A DNA stretch of 64,000 bases from an uncultured Acetatifactor sp. (GTDB lineage Bacteria > Bacillota > Clostridia > Lachnospirales > Lachnospiraceae). This document shows positions 37,501 through 47,653 of the stretch, piece by piece (the first letter of the stretch is position 1; each line of letters begins with the position of its first letter). Below the pieces are notes generated by a model, which was not told where the DNA came from, made no database searches, and was given only the letters and a program-made list of their open reading frames with translations. The stretch is taken from contig CALWRA010000009.1 of the NCBI GenBank assembly GCA_944383825.1, forward strand, positions 1 to 64,000, given 5' to 3'. Position numbers and translations under genes: made by a program.

Positions 37501-38217
37501 GATCACATCCATAATCATCCACTCCGGTTTATTTCCTGAGCCCCTGAAAGCCTCTACAACCTCCAGCCTTTTGATAATTCTGGCTCTTTTCTGGCCGGAG
37601 GACTCCCGAAGCCCGGTCTTGAGCTCCTCCGCTTCCGCCTCCAGATCAATAGCCTGCAAAAGTTCCTTTATCGCTTCCGCTCCCATGCCTACACGGAATT
37701 TATTTCCCCAGGTTTCTCTTGCATCCTGATATTCCTTCTCAGACAACACCTGTTTGTGCTCCAGATTGGACTCTCCCGGATCCAACACAATGTATGAAGC
37801 AAAGTACAAAACCTTCTCCAGCACTCTGGGAGACAAATCCAGTATCAGACCCATACGGCTGGGAATCCCCTTGAAATACCAGATATGGGATACGGGCGCC
37901 GCAAGCTCAATATGCCCCATGCGTTCTCTGCGGACGCTGGCCTTTGTCACCTCAACTCCGCATCGGTCGCAGACAACGCCTTTATATCTGATTTTTTTAT
38001 ACTTACCGCAGTGACATTCCCAGTCCTTACTGGGCCCGAAAATCTTTTCACAGAACAACCCGTCTCTTTCAGGCTTCAGTGTTCTGTAGTTTATGGTTTC
38101 CGGCTTCAATACCTCTCCATGGGACCACTCCCGGATTTTATCCGGGGAAGCCAAGCCAATTTTGATGGCATCGAACGTCATCGGCTGATAAGTTGATTCA
38201 TTCTTTGTTTCCGGCAT
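34507..38217 (-). CDS. rpoC: RNA polymerase beta' subunit
   Basis: The 1,236-residue subunit contains the catalytic [12 protein letters not shown] motif that binds active-site magnesium. The N-terminal zinc cluster (CHCGKY...CDRCGVEVT) is present, as are the bridge-helix/trigger-loop region with [17 protein letters not shown], and the second zinc cluster [13 protein letters not shown]. Length fits Firmicutes, which lack the large insertions of proteobacteria. GAAGGGAG precedes the ATG. It follows rpoB by 26 bases and ends the operon. Confidence 0.98.
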   Translation of the reverse strand: MPETKNESTYQPMTFDAIKIGLASPDKIREWSHGEVLKPETINYRTLKPERDGLFCEKIFGPSKDWECHCGKYKKIRYKGVVCDRCGVEVTKASVRRERMGHIELAAPVSHIWYFKGIPSRMGLILDLSPRVLEKVLYFASYIVLDPGESNLEHKQVLSEKEYQDARETWGNKFRVGMGAEAIKELLQAIDLEAEAEELKTGLRESSGQKRARIIKRLEVVEAFRGSGNKPEWMIMDVIPVIPPDIRPMVQLDGGRFATSDLNDLYRRIINRNNRLKRLLELGAPDIIVRNEKRMLQEAVDALIDNGRRGRPVTGPGNRALKSLSDMLKGKSGRFRQNLLGKRVDYSGRSVIVVGPELKIYQCGLPKEMAIELFKPFVMKELVAKGISQNIKNAKKLVERLDTQVWDVLEEVIKEHPVMLNRAPTLHRLGIQAFEPILVEGKAIKLHPLVCTAFNADFDGDQMAVHLPLSVEAQAECRFLLLSPNNLLKPSDGGPVAVPSQDMVLGIYYLTQERPGAMGEGKCFKNVNEAILAYENQALTLHSRIKVRVSKVNAQGETVTGNVESTLGRFIFNEILPQDLGFVDRNEPENFLKPEVDFHVGKKGLKQILEKVINTHGASRTAEVLDDVKAIGYKYSTRAAMTVSISDMTVPEKKPEMLAAAQATVDKISANYRRGLITEEERYRAVVETWNETDKELTEVLLAGLDKYNNIFMMADSGARGSNQQIKQLAGMRGLMADTTGRTIELPIKSNFREGLDVLEYFMSAHGARKGLSDTALRTADSGYLTRRMVDVSQELIIREVDCAEGRAEIPGMVVKAFMDGKETIESLKDRITGRYSCDEIKDGDGNVIVKRNHMITPSRAAKILSVGVDENGEPVEAVKIRTILNCRSRNGICAKCYGANMATGEAVQVGEAVGIIAAQSIGEPGTQLTMRTFHTGGVAGDDITQGLPRVEELFEARKPKGLAIIAEFGGKAEIRDTKKKREVVITNDETGESKAYLIPYGSRIKIVDGQVLEAGDELTEGSVNPHDLLKIKGIRAVQDYMLREVQRVYRLQGVDISDKHIEVIVRQMLKKIRIENHGDTDFLPGTLVDVLEFEDMNEELMAQGKEPAEGKQVMLGITKAALATNSFLSAASFQETTKVLTEAAIKGKVDPLIGLKENVIIGKLIPAGTGMKRYRNTRLNTDEIDTISFDEDVLEGEESLSFGEGLAFGAEPSDLDEHETAEAEEAILESTLENL

Positions 38218-38243
38218 AATGGCACTCCCTTCTCAATGAAATT

Positions 38244-41200
38244 TTAAAATTCATCCTCGTCGCCTGCAAAGCTGTCATCCTCATACGCCTCGTCGAAATC
38301 ATCCTCCTCAGCGTTGACCAGCTCGCCGCTCTCCTCGTCAAACTCCTGTGCCTGATAGCCCATTTCGCCCAAGGAGCCATTGTCATAATCATCATATTTC
38401 CGGTCGCCCTCCATCTCATAACGGTAATCCGTGTCACCGTAATCGATGGTTTCCATAATTTCAACCTCCGTCTGGTCCTCTCTGAGAACTCTTACATCCA
38501 GACCAAGGGCCTGCAGCTCCTTCAGAAGCACCTTAAAGGACTCGGGAATGCCGGGCTCAGGGATATTGTCTCCCTTGATAATAGCCTCGTAGGTTTTTAC
38601 ACGTCCCACCACGTCATCGGACTTCACTGTCAGAATCTCCTGCAGAGTGTAAGATGCGCCGTACGCCTCCAGAGCCCAGACTTCCATCTCTCCGAATCTC
38701 TGACCGCCAAACTGTGCCTTTCCGCCCAGGGGCTGCTGTGTGACAAGTGAGTACGGTCCGGTAGAGCGGGCGTGAATCTTGTCATCCACCAGATGATGCA
38801 GTTTTAGGTAATGCATATGTCCTATGGTTACGGGACTGTCAAAATATTCTCCGGTGCGCCCATCCCTTAATCGAACCTTTCCGTCCCGGGAAATGGGAAC
38901 GCCCTTCCATAGCTTTCTGTGTTCCCGGTTGTCGGACAGGTACTGCATCACTTCCGGAAGCAACTCATCTTTATGCTTTTCCTCGAATTCTTCCCATTCC
39001 AGGTTCACATAATCATTGGCCAGATCCAAAGTGTCCATAATGTCGTTCTCGTTAGCCCCATCGAATACAGGGGTGGCTACATTAAATCCCAGGGCCTTCG
39101 CCGCCAGAGAAAGATGAATTTCCAGCACCTGCCCGATATTCATACGGGAAGGCACGCCCAAGGGGTTCAGCACAATATCCAGAGGACGTCCATTGGGAAG
39201 ATAGGGCATATCCTCCACAGGAAGAACTCGAGAAACCACGCCCTTGTTGCCGTGACGGCCCGCCATTTTATCTCCTACGGAAATCTTTCTCTTCTGGGCA
39301 ATGTATATGCGAACAGACTGATTTACACCGGGAGACAGCTCATCGCTGTTTTCCCTGGTAAACACTTTAGCGTCCACTACAATACCGTATTCACCGTGAG
39401 GAACCTTCAGGGAGGTATCTCTTACCTCTCTGGCCTTCTCGCCGAAAATCGCGCGCAGCAGCCTCTCCTCTGCGGTAAGCTCCGTCTCCCCCTTGGGAGT
39501 CACCTTACCCACAAGAATATCCCCTGCACGGACTTCCGCGCCAATGCGGATGATTCCTCTGTCGTCCAGATCCTTCAGGGCATCGTCTCCCACGCCGGGA
39601 ACATCTCGGGTGATCTCTTCCGGTCCCAGCTTGGTATCCCTGGCCTCCGCCTCATATTCTTCAATGTGCACAGAAGTATACACATCATCCTGCACCAGTC
39701 TTTCACTTAACAGGACTGCATCCTCATAGTTATATCCCTCCCATGTCATAAAGCCGATCAAGGGATTCTTGCCCAGCGCCAGCTCTCCCATGGAAGTGGA
39801 GGGACCATCTGCAATCACTTGGCCCGCAGCCACACGGTCGCCCTTAAATACAATGGGCTTCTGATTATAGCAGTTGGACTGGTTGCTTCTTGAAAACTTT
39901 GTCAAATGAAATTCTTCCTTCTCACCATCATCATAGGTCACTCTGATCAGATTGGAAGAAACATAATTTACGGTTCCGGGCTTTTTCGCCACAACACAGA
40001 CGCCGGAGTCCACCGCCGCCTTTATTTCCATGCCGGTTCCCACCACAGGAGCCTCCGTGGAAAGAAGCGGCACCGCCTGGCGCTGCATATTGGAGCCCAT
40101 AAGAGCGCGGTTTGCATCGTCATTCTCCAGAAAGGGAATCAGTGCGGTCGCCACTGAGAATACCATTTTGGGGGAAACGTCCATATAATCAAACATTGCC
40201 TTCGGATACTCCTGCGTCTCTTCCCGGTACCGGCCGGAAACAGTATTACGCACAAAATAACCGTTTTCATCCAGGGCTTCGTTTGCCTGAGCTACATGAT
40301 AATTGTCCTCTTCATCCGCCGTCATATATACAACTTCTTCCGTCACCCGCGGATTGGACGGATCTGATTTATCTATTTTGCGATAAGGAGCCTCCACAAA
40401 ACCATACTCATTGATCCGTGCATAGCTGGCGAGAGAGTTGATCAGACCAATGTTGGGACCCTCGGGAGTCTCAATAGGGCACATTCTTCCATAGTGGGAA
40501 TAATGCACGTCACGAACCTCAAAGCCGGCGCGGTCTCTGGACAGTCCGCCGGGCCCCAATGCCGACAGACGTCTCTTATGCGTCAATTCACCCAGAGGAT
40601 TGTTCTGATCCATAAACTGAGACAGCTGTGATGAACCAAAGAACTCCTTTACCGCAGCCGTTACCGGCTTAATATTAATCAAAGACTGGGGGGAAATATC
40701 CTCTGCGTCATGTGTGGTCATACGCTCTCTGACCACTCTCTCCATCCTGGAAAGGCCGATTCTATACTGATTCTGCAGAAGCTCTCCCACCGCACGGATG
40801 CGCCTGTTGCCGAGATGATCAATATCATCATCATTGCCCAGACCATACTCCAGATGCATATTATAATTAATAGAAGCAATAATATCCTCTTTGGTAATGT
40901 GCTTGGGGACAAGCTCATGCACGTTTTTCTTTATGGCCTCCGCCAGCTTTTGTGCGTCATCCCCGAACTCTTCGATAATCTGCGCCAGTACAGGATAGTA
41001 AACCCGCTCATGAATGCCCAGTTCTCTGGGACTGCAATCCACAAAGCTTGTAATGTCCACCATCATATTGGAGAGCACCTTTACATTTCTCTCCTCTGTC
41101 TGAATGTATACAAAGGGTACCGCCGCATTCTGAATGGAATCAGCCAGTTCCACGCTTACCTTGTCCCCAGCGGAGGCAAGAATTTCTCCCGTAGAGGGGT

Positions 41201-42098
41201 CAACCACATCCGCCGCCAGAATCTGGTGTCTGATTCTATTCCGAAAGGCCAGCTTTTTATTAAATTTATACCTTCCTACCTTCGCCAGATCATATCTGCG
41301 GGGGTCGAAAAACATGGCGTTGATAAGGCTCTCCGCGCTCTCGACGCTCAAAGGCTCTCCGGGACGGATTTTTTTATATAACTCTAACAGACCCTCCTGA
41401 TAATTCTCAGCAGTGTCTTTGGTAAAGCTTGCTTCAATTTTGGGTTCATCGCCAAATACTTCACGGATTTCCTCATTCGTACCGATTCCCAGAGCACGAA
41501 TGAGCACTGTAATCGGAACCTTGCGGGTTCTGTCCACACGCACATAAAAAACATCGTTGGAATCCGTCTCATACTCAAGCCATGCGCCGCGGTTAGGGAT
41601 CACAGTACAGGAAAACAGCCTTTTACCGATCTTATCGTGGCCGATTGCATAGTAGATTCCGGGGGAGCGAACAAGCTGACTGACAATTACACGCTCTGCG
41701 CCATTGATAATGAATGTGCCCGTCTCTGTCATCAAAGGAAGATCGCCCATAAAAATCTCGTGTTCACTGATCTCCTCTTTTTCCTTATTGTAGAGGCGGA
41801 CCCTGACTTTCAGGGGCGCAGCATAGTTGGCGTCTCTTTCCTTGCATTCCTCAATAGAATATTTTACATCATCCCTGCACAGCTCAAAGTCCACGAATTC
41901 CAGACTCAAAGATCCGCTGTAATCGGCAATGGGAGAGATATCATCAAAAACCTCTTTCAGGCCTTCGTCCAAAAACCACTGATAGGAGTCCTTCTGGACT
42001 TCAATTAGGTTGGGCATCTCCAAAACCTCTTTTTGCCTTGAATAACTCATACGCATAACCCGATTGCCGGCACTTGGACGTATTCTGTTTTTTTCCAT
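38244..42098 (-). CDS. rpoB: RNA polymerase beta subunit
   Basis: The subunit (1,284 residues from the ATG at 42098) has [27 protein letters not shown] (quoted in part: FMDQNNPL), the rifampicin-binding cluster with wild-type H and S residues, and [15 protein letters not shown] near the active site. The chosen start gives [14 protein letters not shown] and has GGGGTGAAG upstream. The C-terminus has an unusually long acidic tail of about 55 residues. It has its own promoter upstream and is co-transcribed with rpoC. Confidence 0.97.
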   Translation of the reverse strand: MEKNRIRPSAGNRVMRMSYSRQKEVLEMPNLIEVQKDSYQWFLDEGLKEVFDDISPIADYSGSLSLEFVDFELCRDDVKYSIEECKERDANYAAPLKVRVRLYNKEKEEISEHEIFMGDLPLMTETGTFIINGAERVIVSQLVRSPGIYYAIGHDKIGKRLFSCTVIPNRGAWLEYETDSNDVFYVRVDRTRKVPITVLIRALGIGTNEEIREVFGDEPKIEASFTKDTAENYQEGLLELYKKIRPGEPLSVESAESLINAMFFDPRRYDLAKVGRYKFNKKLAFRNRIRHQILAADVVDPSTGEILASAGDKVSVELADSIQNAAVPFVYIQTEERNVKVLSNMMVDITSFVDCSPRELGIHERVYYPVLAQIIEEFGDDAQKLAEAIKKNVHELVPKHITKEDIIASINYNMHLEYGLGNDDDIDHLGNRRIRAVGELLQNQYRIGLSRMERVVRERMTTHDAEDISPQSLINIKPVTAAVKEFFGSSQLSQFMDQNNPLGELTHKRRLSALGPGGLSRDRAGFEVRDVHYSHYGRMCPIETPEGPNIGLINSLASYARINEYGFVEAPYRKIDKSDPSNPRVTEEVVYMTADEEDNYHVAQANEALDENGYFVRNTVSGRYREETQEYPKAMFDYMDVSPKMVFSVATALIPFLENDDANRALMGSNMQRQAVPLLSTEAPVVGTGMEIKAAVDSGVCVVAKKPGTVNYVSSNLIRVTYDDGEKEEFHLTKFSRSNQSNCYNQKPIVFKGDRVAAGQVIADGPSTSMGELALGKNPLIGFMTWEGYNYEDAVLLSERLVQDDVYTSVHIEEYEAEARDTKLGPEEITRDVPGVGDDALKDLDDRGIIRIGAEVRAGDILVGKVTPKGETELTAEERLLRAIFGEKAREVRDTSLKVPHGEYGIVVDAKVFTRENSDELSPGVNQSVRIYIAQKRKISVGDKMAGRHGNKGVVSRVLPVEDMPYLPNGRPLDIVLNPLGVPSRMNIGQVLEIHLSLAAKALGFNVATPVFDGANENDIMDTLDLANDYVNLEWEEFEEKHKDELLPEVMQYLSDNREHRKLWKGVPISRDGKVRLRDGRTGEYFDSPVTIGHMHYLKLHHLVDDKIHARSTGPYSLVTQQPLGGKAQFGGQRFGEMEVWALEAYGASYTLQEILTVKSDDVVGRVKTYEAIIKGDNIPEPGIPESFKVLLKELQALGLDVRVLREDQTEVEIMETIDYGDTDYRYEMEGDRKYDDYDNGSLGEMGYQAQEFDEESGELVNAEEDDFDEAYEDDSFAGDEDEF

Positions 42099-42178
42099 TG
42101 ACACTTCACCCCGTTCTTTCTGATTTGGCGCCTGTCTATATGCGGAAATTGTCGATAAAATGCACCGCAAGAAGCATG

Positions 42179-42217
42179 CCAGTCTTTGATCCTCTGCAAG
42201 CCTTCATAAAAGACTGG
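42179..42217 (-). promoter_or_regulatory. Hairpin in rpoB leader
   Basis: CCAGTCTTT and AAAGACTGG form a perfect nine-base stem in the 5' leader between the rpoB promoter and start codon. It has no T-run. It may affect rpoB mRNA stability or translation. Confidence 0.4.
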
Positions 42218-42257
42218 ATGGCAAATAAGCATAGCACCGCACAATAGTGCACTATCC

Positions 42258-42286
42258 ATACTATCACAAAATAAAAACCAGGTCAA
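42258..42286 (-). promoter_or_regulatory. Promoter of rpoBC
   Basis: On the minus strand TTGACC and TAGTAT are separated by 17 bases. It provides separate expression of rpoBC downstream of the rplL terminator. Confidence 0.8.
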
Positions 42287-42420
42287 GGAAAAATTTTGAA
42301 ATGTTTAAGAAAATTCCATTAATTGAGAAAATTATAGCATTGCTTACGTTTGCGCAGCTCCCCCCCCCGCAAGCCTGACGGCTTTCAGAGGCGTGTTTCA
42401 CATACCTATGTTACATAACA

Positions 42421-42462
42421 AAAAAGGACTTCTCCATGTCAGCATGGGATGTCCTCTTTTGT
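42421..42462 (-). terminator. Terminator/attenuator between rplL and rpoB
   Basis: A hairpin with AGGAC...GTCCT outer and CCATG/CATGG inner pairs is followed by TTTTTTG on the minus strand. Partial termination here would lower rpoBC relative to rplJL. A run of nine G (42360-42368) lies just downstream of it. Confidence 0.75.
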
Positions 42463-42491
42463 TATGTTACGCAGCCGCTTGATTATCACGA

Positions 42492-42866
42492 CTATTTTAA
42501 AGTAACCTTTGCACCTACTTCTTCCAGCTTCTTCTTGATCTCTTCTGCCTCTTCCTTGCTTGCAGCTTCCTTCAGCACCTTAGGAGCGCTGTCTACCAGA
42601 TCCTTAGCTTCCTTCAGGCCAAGTCCGGTTGCTTCACGAACAACCTTGATAACCTTAACTTTCTCAGAGCCGATCTCGGTAAGCTCAACATCAAACTCAG
42701 TCTTCTCTTCCGCAGCTTCCGCAGGGCCGGCTGACGCGGCAACCACAACGCCGGCTGACGCGGACACACCGAACTCTTCTTCGCAAGCTTTTACAAGATC
42801 ATTCAATTCCAATACGGATAACTCTTTGATTGCATCAATCAGTTCCTGAGCTGTTAATTTAGCCAT
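42492..42866 (-). CDS. rplL: 50S ribosomal protein L7/L12
   Basis: The 124-residue stalk protein recruits translation factors. It starts [16 protein letters not shown] (dimerisation domain), has an Ala/Gly-rich hinge ([18 protein letters not shown] region) and the C-terminal domain with [26 protein letters not shown] lies eight bases before the ATG at 42866, preferred over an in-frame upstream start. It follows rplJ, with which it forms the stalk. Confidence 0.97.
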   Translation of the reverse strand: MAKLTAQELIDAIKELSVLELNDLVKACEEEFGVSASAGVVVAASAGPAEAAEEKTEFDVELTEIGSEKVKVIKVVREATGLGLKEAKDLVDSAPKVLKEAASKEEAEEIKKKLEEVGAKVTLK

Positions 42867-42946
42867 TTTTATTTCCTCCATTATATAAAATCATTCTTCC
42901 ATCCGGATTTCCTCAGACAACTCTCATGCCTGGAGAAAGTTTTCTG

Positions 42947-43480
42947 TTACTCTGCAGCAGGCGCTTCTTCTGCCTCAGGAGCCTCGCAGGCAGCAGCGCC
43001 GCCTTTTTCAGCAAGCTGTTTCATAACGCGGGCAAAATTTGCAATCGGACTCTGCATGCTTCCCAGCAATCTGGAAATAAGCACCTCTCTGGAAGGGATG
43101 TTGGCAATCGCCGCGATGCCCGCGGCATCGTATACAGTCCCTTCCACTACACCGCCCTTAATCTCAAGCTTGTCGGCAGTCTTTGCAAACTGTGCAAGTA
43201 TCCTTGCCGGCGCCGTAGCGTCTTCCGTAGAAATAGCCATTGCACTGGGACCCTGAAGATACTCTGTCAGGCCTTCAAAATCGGTTCCCTTAAACGCAAA
43301 GTTCATCATGGTGTTCTTGTAGACCTTATAGGTAACTCCAGCTTCACGCAAACTCTTGCGCAGCTGAGTATCCTGCTCCACAGTGAGTCCACGGTAATCA
43401 ACCAATACTATGGACTGAGCGCCCTGAATATTCGCTGAAATCTCTTCCACGATGGGCTTTTTTAATTCAATCTTAGCCAT
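42947..43480 (-). CDS. rplJ: 50S ribosomal protein L10
   Basis: L10 anchors the L7/L12 stalk to the ribosome. From the ATG at 43480 (AAGGAGG upstream) the 177-residue protein starts MAKIELKKPIVEEISANI and contains VLVDYRGLTVEQDTQLR and VYKNTMMNFA. The long upstream frame is part of the leader RNA and not coding. Expression is expected to be controlled by L10-L7/L12 binding to that leader. Confidence 0.97.
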   Translation of the reverse strand: MAKIELKKPIVEEISANIQGAQSIVLVDYRGLTVEQDTQLRKSLREAGVTYKVYKNTMMNFAFKGTDFEGLTEYLQGPSAMAISTEDATAPARILAQFAKTADKLEIKGGVVEGTVYDAAGIAAIANIPSREVLISRLLGSMQSPIANFARVMKQLAEKGGAAACEAPEAEEAPAAE

Positions 43481-43508
43481 TCCTTTACCTCCTTTTAGAA
43501 TGAAGAGC

Positions 43509-43537
43509 CAAAAAAAGCTCCCTGAAGACTCAGAGAG
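43509..43537 (-). terminator. Attenuator terminator upstream of rplJ
   Basis: On the minus strand CTCTCTGA, a four-base loop and TCAGGGAG (eight pairs, one wobble) are followed by CTTTTTTT, about 30 bases before rplJ. Together with the leader it forms a transcription attenuator. Confidence 0.8.
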
Positions 43538-43584
43538 ATAACGTAATCGATGTATCACAATTCTGTATCACAATCAATTCATAT

Positions 43585-43650
43585 TCTTCTCCTCGGTAGG
43601 ATTTATGTTTTGCAACACCTACTGTCTTCGGCACGGTCTTGCGACCGTAT
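43585..43650 (-). promoter_or_regulatory. Ribosomal protein L10 leader
   Basis: The minus strand reads CCGAAGACAGTAGGTG followed by CCTACCGAGG, with GTAGG/CCTAC pairing. Both are conserved in the Firmicute L10 leader that binds L10-L7/L12. A small hairpin, ACGGTC/GACCGT, lies at its 5' side. Confidence 0.8.
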
Positions 43651-43652
43651 GG

Positions 43653-43682
43653 ATAATACCACAAGGGGCTGAGGTCTGTCAA
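43653..43682 (-). promoter_or_regulatory. Promoter of rplJL
   Basis: On the minus strand TTGACA and TATTAT are separated by 18 bases, with an extended -10 TGG. Confidence 0.8.
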
Positions 43683-43787
43683 CCCCCGGGCATTATTTTT
43701 TATATCTCGTTTATACCGCTGCCGCAGTTCACTCAGCGCGGCATGTAAAACTTCTCCGGCGAACCGAAACCATGGCTCAAACTCTGC

Positions 43788-44477
43788 TTAATACTTTGCA
43801 ACGCTCACCTTTACTCCGGGACCCATGGTGCTGGAAAGGGTGATGCTCCTTAAATACTGCCCCTTCAGCGCGCTGGGTCTCGCCTTTACGATAGCATCCA
43901 TAAGCGCGTTAAAATTTTCCTGAAGAGCTTCATCAGTAAAGGAAACCTTTCCTACAGGCACATGCACAATATTTGTCTTGTCAAGCCTGTACTCAATCTT
44001 ACCTGCCTTAATGTCCGCAATGGCCTTTGTCACATCCATGGTTACTGTCCCGGCCTTGGGGTTGGGCATCAATCCCTTAGGTCCAAGAGTCTTACCGAGG
44101 CGGCCCACAACGCCCATCATATCGGGAGTGGCCACTACCACGTCAAAGTCAAGCCAGCCTTCATTCTGAATTTTAGGAATCAGCTCCTCTCCACCCACAT
44201 AATCAGCGCCTGCGGCCTCCGCTTCATTTACCTTGTCGCCTTTTGCAAATACGAGAACCTTTACCGTCTTACCTGTTCCATTGGGCAGTACAACCGCGCC
44301 GCGGATCTGCTGCTCCGCATGACGCCCGTCACAGCCGGTTCTGATATGCACTTCAACGGTTTCATCAAATTTCGCGCTTGCGGTCTTCTTAACAAGCGCA
44401 ATCGCTTCCTCGGGCTCATAAAATACTGTGCGGTCTACAAGCTTTGCAGCCTCAGTATATTTCTTACCATGTTTCAT
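43788..44477 (-). CDS. rplA: 50S ribosomal protein L1
   Basis: The 229-residue protein builds the L1 stalk and, in many bacteria, represses its own operon. It has the conserved [13 protein letters not shown] and [10 protein letters not shown] segments. AGGAGG precedes the ATG. It follows rplK by 73 bases; the likely L1-binding leader lies upstream of rplK. Confidence 0.97.
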   Translation of the reverse strand: MKHGKKYTEAAKLVDRTVFYEPEEAIALVKKTASAKFDETVEVHIRTGCDGRHAEQQIRGAVVLPNGTGKTVKVLVFAKGDKVNEAEAAGADYVGGEELIPKIQNEGWLDFDVVVATPDMMGVVGRLGKTLGPKGLMPNPKAGTVTMDVTKAIADIKAGKIEYRLDKTNIVHVPVGKVSFTDEALQENFNALMDAIVKARPSALKGQYLRSITLSSTMGPGVKVSVAKY

Positions 44478-44550
44478 TCTCTTACCTCCTAGGTTCTAAC
44501 GACAATCCATTTATTGTCTCCCAAATTATTCTATTTCCACAATACGGCCG

Positions 44551-44976
44551 CTACTCTTCTACAACAATCCCCATGCTGCGCGCGGTACCGGCAATCATGC
44601 TCATAGCCGCTTCCAGGCTGGCCGCGTTCAAATCCGGCATCTTCAGTTCCGCAATCTCCTGAACCTTTGCCTTGGAAATCGTAGCCACCTTTGTCTTGTT
44701 GGGAACCGCAGAACCGGATTTCAGGTTGCACGCCTTTTTCAAAAGAACTGCCGCAGGCGGCGTCTTAGTCACAAAGCTAAAGCTTCTGTCCGCGTACACG
44801 GTAATCACTACGGGGATAATTACATCGCCCTTATCTGCTGTCCTTGCGTTGAACTGCTTTGTAAATTCAACAATGTTCACGCCATGTTGTCCAAGAGCGG
44901 GACCAACTGGCGGAGCCGGTGTAGCTTTGCCGGCAGGAATCTGTAATTTAATATAACCTTCTACTTTCTTTGCCAT
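44551..44976 (-). CDS. rplK: 50S ribosomal protein L11
   Basis: The 141-residue protein binds the GTPase-associated centre of 23S rRNA. It has [19 protein letters not shown] and the C-terminal KMPDLNA segment. TAGGAGG precedes the ATG. It is the first gene of rplKA and follows a structured 190-base leader. Confidence 0.97.
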   Translation of the reverse strand: MAKKVEGYIKLQIPAGKATPAPPVGPALGQHGVNIVEFTKQFNARTADKGDVIIPVVITVYADRSFSFVTKTPPAAVLLKKACNLKSGSAVPNKTKVATISKAKVQEIAELKMPDLNAASLEAAMSMIAGTARSMGIVVEE

Positions 44977-45020
44977 TGTGGCACCTCCTATAATGTGGTA
45001 ATTCGGCGCAGGATCCTGCT

Positions 45021-45097
45021 TTCCGCACTCCTGCTCCCACTGCTGCCCGGGCCATCGGCCCGTTCCGTGCGGAATTTGATTGATGAATCCTCCGCAC
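45021..45097 (-). promoter_or_regulatory. Likely L1-binding leader upstream of rplK
   Basis: On the minus strand GGGCCGATGGCCC and a later CAGTGGGAGC resemble the 23S rRNA site bound by L1. They sit inside a TTCCGCAC/GTGCGGAA stem. A further GTGCGGA copy just upstream can pair with the same TTCCGCAC, so two exclusive folds are possible. Confidence 0.6.
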
Positions 45098-45168
45098 TTT
45101 ATATTTTAACGGCCCGGCTCTTGGCCGCATTGCCGAAAAAATAGCTGTATTAAGCCTTTACGGCAGAT

Positions 45169-45687
45169 CTAAAGTTTTCTGACCTCTGCAAAGCTGATTT
45201 CCACAGGCGTCTCCCTGCCAAACAGCTCTACGTTAATCGTGGCCGTCTGCTTGCCGTAATCCAGCTTCTGGACCACACCTACGGTATCCTTCCAAACGCC
45301 TGCAACCACCGCGATACTGTCTCCCTCTGCAAAATCGATGGATACATTTTCCGTTTTAATGCCAAGGGGCTTCATCTCAGCTTCCGTGAGAGGAACCGGC
45401 TTGCTTCCCGGCCCCACAAATCCCGTAACGCCGCGGGTGTTGCGCACCACATACCAGGTGTCGTCGTTCATTTCCATATTAAGAAGCACATAACCGGGAA
45501 ACATCTTCTTGGGCACAGTTCTCTTGGCCCCGTTCTTGATCTCCACAACGTCCTGCATCGGGACTCTCACTTCCAAAATCTGCTCCGCAAGGTGCTTGTT
45601 GTTCTCAATGGTCTTCTCAATATTGGCCTTGACCTTGTTCTCATATCCGGAATAGGTATGCACTACGTACCATTTTGCCTCTGCCAT
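45169..45687 (-). CDS. nusG: Transcription elongation/termination factor NusG
   Basis: The 172-residue protein has an N-terminal NGN domain (KWYVVHTYSGYENKV; FPGYVLLNM) and a C-terminal KOW domain (GDSIAVVAGVWKDTVGVV). It contacts RNA polymerase and couples to Rho or the ribosome. It lies directly downstream of secE (about 15 bases) in the conserved rpmG-secE-nusG-rplK order. Confidence 0.97.
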   Translation of the reverse strand: MAEAKWYVVHTYSGYENKVKANIEKTIENNKHLAEQILEVRVPMQDVVEIKNGAKRTVPKKMFPGYVLLNMEMNDDTWYVVRNTRGVTGFVGPGSKPVPLTEAEMKPLGIKTENVSIDFAEGDSIAVVAGVWKDTVGVVQKLDYGKQTATINVELFGRETPVEISFAEVRKL

Positions 45688-45702
45688 ACAATCACCCTCG
45701 CT

Positions 45703-45906
45703 CTATAATGATGTTAAGAAATTCACTCCATATTGGATCACATAATCCAGGATGGCGATGATCACTCCCACCACGACCGAAATTGCAACAACCGCTATGG
45801 ACTGCTTTAAGGTAGTATGTCTGTCCGGCCATGAAACTTTCTTGAATTCAGCTTTTACGCCTTTGAAAAAGCTTGGACGCGCCTGCTTTTCTGTGGAATC
45901 TCCCAT
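45703..45906 (-). CDS. secE: Preprotein translocase subunit SecE
   Basis: A 67-residue single-span membrane protein that stabilises SecY. The conserved FFKGVKAEFKKVSWP amphipathic segment precedes a hydrophobic helix (AVVAISVVVGVIIAILDYVI). GGAGG lies six bases before the ATG at 45906, so an in-frame upstream start is not used. Confidence 0.93.
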   Translation of the reverse strand: MGDSTEKQARPSFFKGVKAEFKKVSWPDRHTTLKQSIAVVAISVVVGVIIAILDYVIQYGVNFLTSL

Positions 45907-45933
45907 TTTAACCTCCATAAATAGAACGGCTGA

Positions 45934-46083
45934 TTATTTGGTTTCCTTATGCACCGTATGGGTTCTGCAGAATCTGCAGTATTTCTTAATTTCCATTCTG
46001 TCGGGATGAGTCTTCTTGTCCTTGGTAGTATTGTAGTTACGCTGCTTGCATTCCGTACATGCCAAAGTAATTTTTGTACGCAT
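45934..46083 (-). CDS. rpmG: 50S ribosomal protein L33
   Basis: This 49-residue protein begins [17 protein letters not shown] and ends HKETK. It has four cysteines (CTEC and CRFC) that would bind zinc, so it is the C+ form. GGAGG precedes the ATG. It is the first gene of the rpmG-secE-nusG operon. Confidence 0.95.
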   Translation of the reverse strand: MRTKITLACTECKQRNYNTTKDKKTHPDRMEIKKYCRFCRTHTVHKETK

Positions 46084-46181
46084 TTTTCTACCTCCACGTA
46101 TGTTTTCTCTTCTCTTTAATAAAGGATTCTCGTAATAAATTTAAGCATAAAAAAAAGACCTAAATCTTATCTCGCCTGACT

Positions 46182-46211
46182 AATATAACACAGCCGGGCC
46201 TTTTTCGTCAA
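46182..46211 (-). promoter_or_regulatory. Promoter of rpmG-secE-nusG
   Basis: On the minus strand TTGACG and TATATT are separated by 18 bases, with TGT before the -10 (extended -10). Confidence 0.8.
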
Positions 46212-46261
46212 CAGTTTTTTCCAGCACGCCGGCAAAGGCACGGGAAGTCCTTTTTTCCTAA

Positions 46262-46290
46262 TTGTTTCCCGACGTTTTATATGGTAGAAT
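46262..46290 (+). promoter_or_regulatory. Promoter of the FliD-like gene
   Basis: TTGTTT and TAGAAT are separated by 17 bases, with an extended TGG before the -10. It lies 70 bases before the start codon. Confidence 0.6.
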
Positions 46291-46360
46291 ATAGTAGAAT
46301 AATTGGATCATCTGACAGCGGAAAAACAGAGCTTTTCCGTGCAGAGGAAGGAGGCTCATC

Positions 46361-47653
46361 ATGGGAGCAGCCCTTAACATGATATATAATCATTATCTTG
46401 CTTCATACAATTCCAGACGGCTGACACGCTTTGACGCACACAAGCGAAGTGAGCTCCGCAATGTGTATAATTCCATGGTAAAAATAAACAGGGACGCCCC
46501 CTGGTATCTTCCCGCCAGCCCCCAGGCCCAGCAATATGCAGTGGAGCTGAAAGAAAGCGCCCGCAATCTGCACAACACTATTGCCTGTCTTGGAGGCCTT
46601 GAAGAAAACGGACTGTTTGACCAGAAAAGCGCTTACTCCTCCGATCCGGAGTTTGTGTCCGCTTCCTACACAGGTCCCCATTCACCGAAAGAGACCGTGC
46701 CGGAATTTGATGTGGAAGTCTTTTCTCTCGCCTCTCCACAGAAAAACCAGGGGCTGTTTTTAGAAGATACGAAGGTTTCGCTGGCGCCAGGTTCTTACTC
46801 AATCGATATAGGCATAGGCGAAATGAGCTATGAATTTCAATTTGCATTGGATGGAACAGAGACAAACGGGCAGCTTCAGGAACGCCTTGCCAGGCTGATC
46901 AACAGCTCGGCTGTAGGTATCCGGGCCTCACTGGCGCAGTCCGATTCCCGCACTTCCCTTCAATTGGTATCTGAAACAACCGGAGTTCCTTCGGGCAGGC
47001 CGCGCATATTCCAGGTCAGCGACGACCATACCAGCAAAATGCCAGGAACTGTAGCTTATCTGGGGTTGAATAATATGGTCGGGGAAGCGTCCGACGCCAC
47101 CATTTCCGTCAACGGAAGCAGGAAGAGTTCATCTTCCAACCAGATGACTCTTGAAGGCTTCTTTGACATCCTGCTGAAAAAGGTTACTCCCATAGAAAAG
47201 CCTGTACATATTGGACTGAAAACAGATACCGAATCTCTTACCGACAACATCACCCAGCTTATGGACGGTTATAATGCCTTTATCAGAGCCGTCTCTTCTC
47301 TCCAAAGCGCACAGACCAAGAGTCTGCAGCTGATGCACGAGCTGGAGGATATTGCCTCTGACTACAGCAGTCTTATGGAGCCTGCGGGCTTGAGCCTCAC
47401 TGATGACGGCACCGTGAGCGTGGAGCGGGAGCTGCTGCACCAGACGGCCGCCCGAACCCAGGATGCCGCTCAGACCTTTGGCTTTATAAAAAATTTTTGT
47501 AACCGCCTGCTGCGCAAAAGCAGCCAAATATCCTTAAATCCTATGAAATACGTTGAAAAAAAGGTGGTGGCCTACAAAAATCCCGGTCATAGCTTTGTAA
47601 GCCCCTATTCTCCAGGCTCCTACAGCGGCATGATGTTCAACGGATATTGTTAA
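46361..47653 (+). CDS. FliD-like (hook-associated protein 2) protein of unknown role
   Basis: The 430-residue protein has no signal peptide or membrane span. Its middle resembles FliD: a VEVFSLASPQKNQG segment, GSYSIDIGIGEMSYEFQF, an AxGVRASL-like VGIRASLAQSDSRTSLQL, a DATISVNGSRKSSSSNQMTL segment (in part), and a C-terminal TDNITQLMDGYNAFI like the FliD_C coiled coil. The first 90 residues are basic and unlike FliD. No flagellar gene is in the window; neighbours are rpmG and a carboxyltransferase. AAGGAGG lies upstream of the ATG. It could be a surface or filament-related protein in a non-flagellated lineage or part of a split flagellar system. Confidence 0.6.
   Translation: MGAALNMIYNHYLASYNSRRLTRFDAHKRSELRNVYNSMVKINRDAPWYLPASPQAQQYAVELKESARNLHNTIACLGGLEENGLFDQKSAYSSDPEFVSASYTGPHSPKETVPEFDVEVFSLASPQKNQGLFLEDTKVSLAPGSYSIDIGIGEMSYEFQFALDGTETNGQLQERLARLINSSAVGIRASLAQSDSRTSLQLVSETTGVPSGRPRIFQVSDDHTSKMPGTVAYLGLNNMVGEASDATISVNGSRKSSSSNQMTLEGFFDILLKKVTPIEKPVHIGLKTDTESLTDNITQLMDGYNAFIRAVSSLQSAQTKSLQLMHELEDIASDYSSLMEPAGLSLTDDGTVSVERELLHQTAARTQDAAQTFGFIKNFCNRLLRKSSQISLNPMKYVEKKVVAYKNPGHSFVSPYSPGSYSGMMFNGYC

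Noticed and set aside
42099..42257. Extended N-terminus for rpoB upstream of 42098
   Set aside because: The in-frame extension lies in the leader downstream of the promoter, lacks a ribosome-binding site and is not seen in RpoB proteins.
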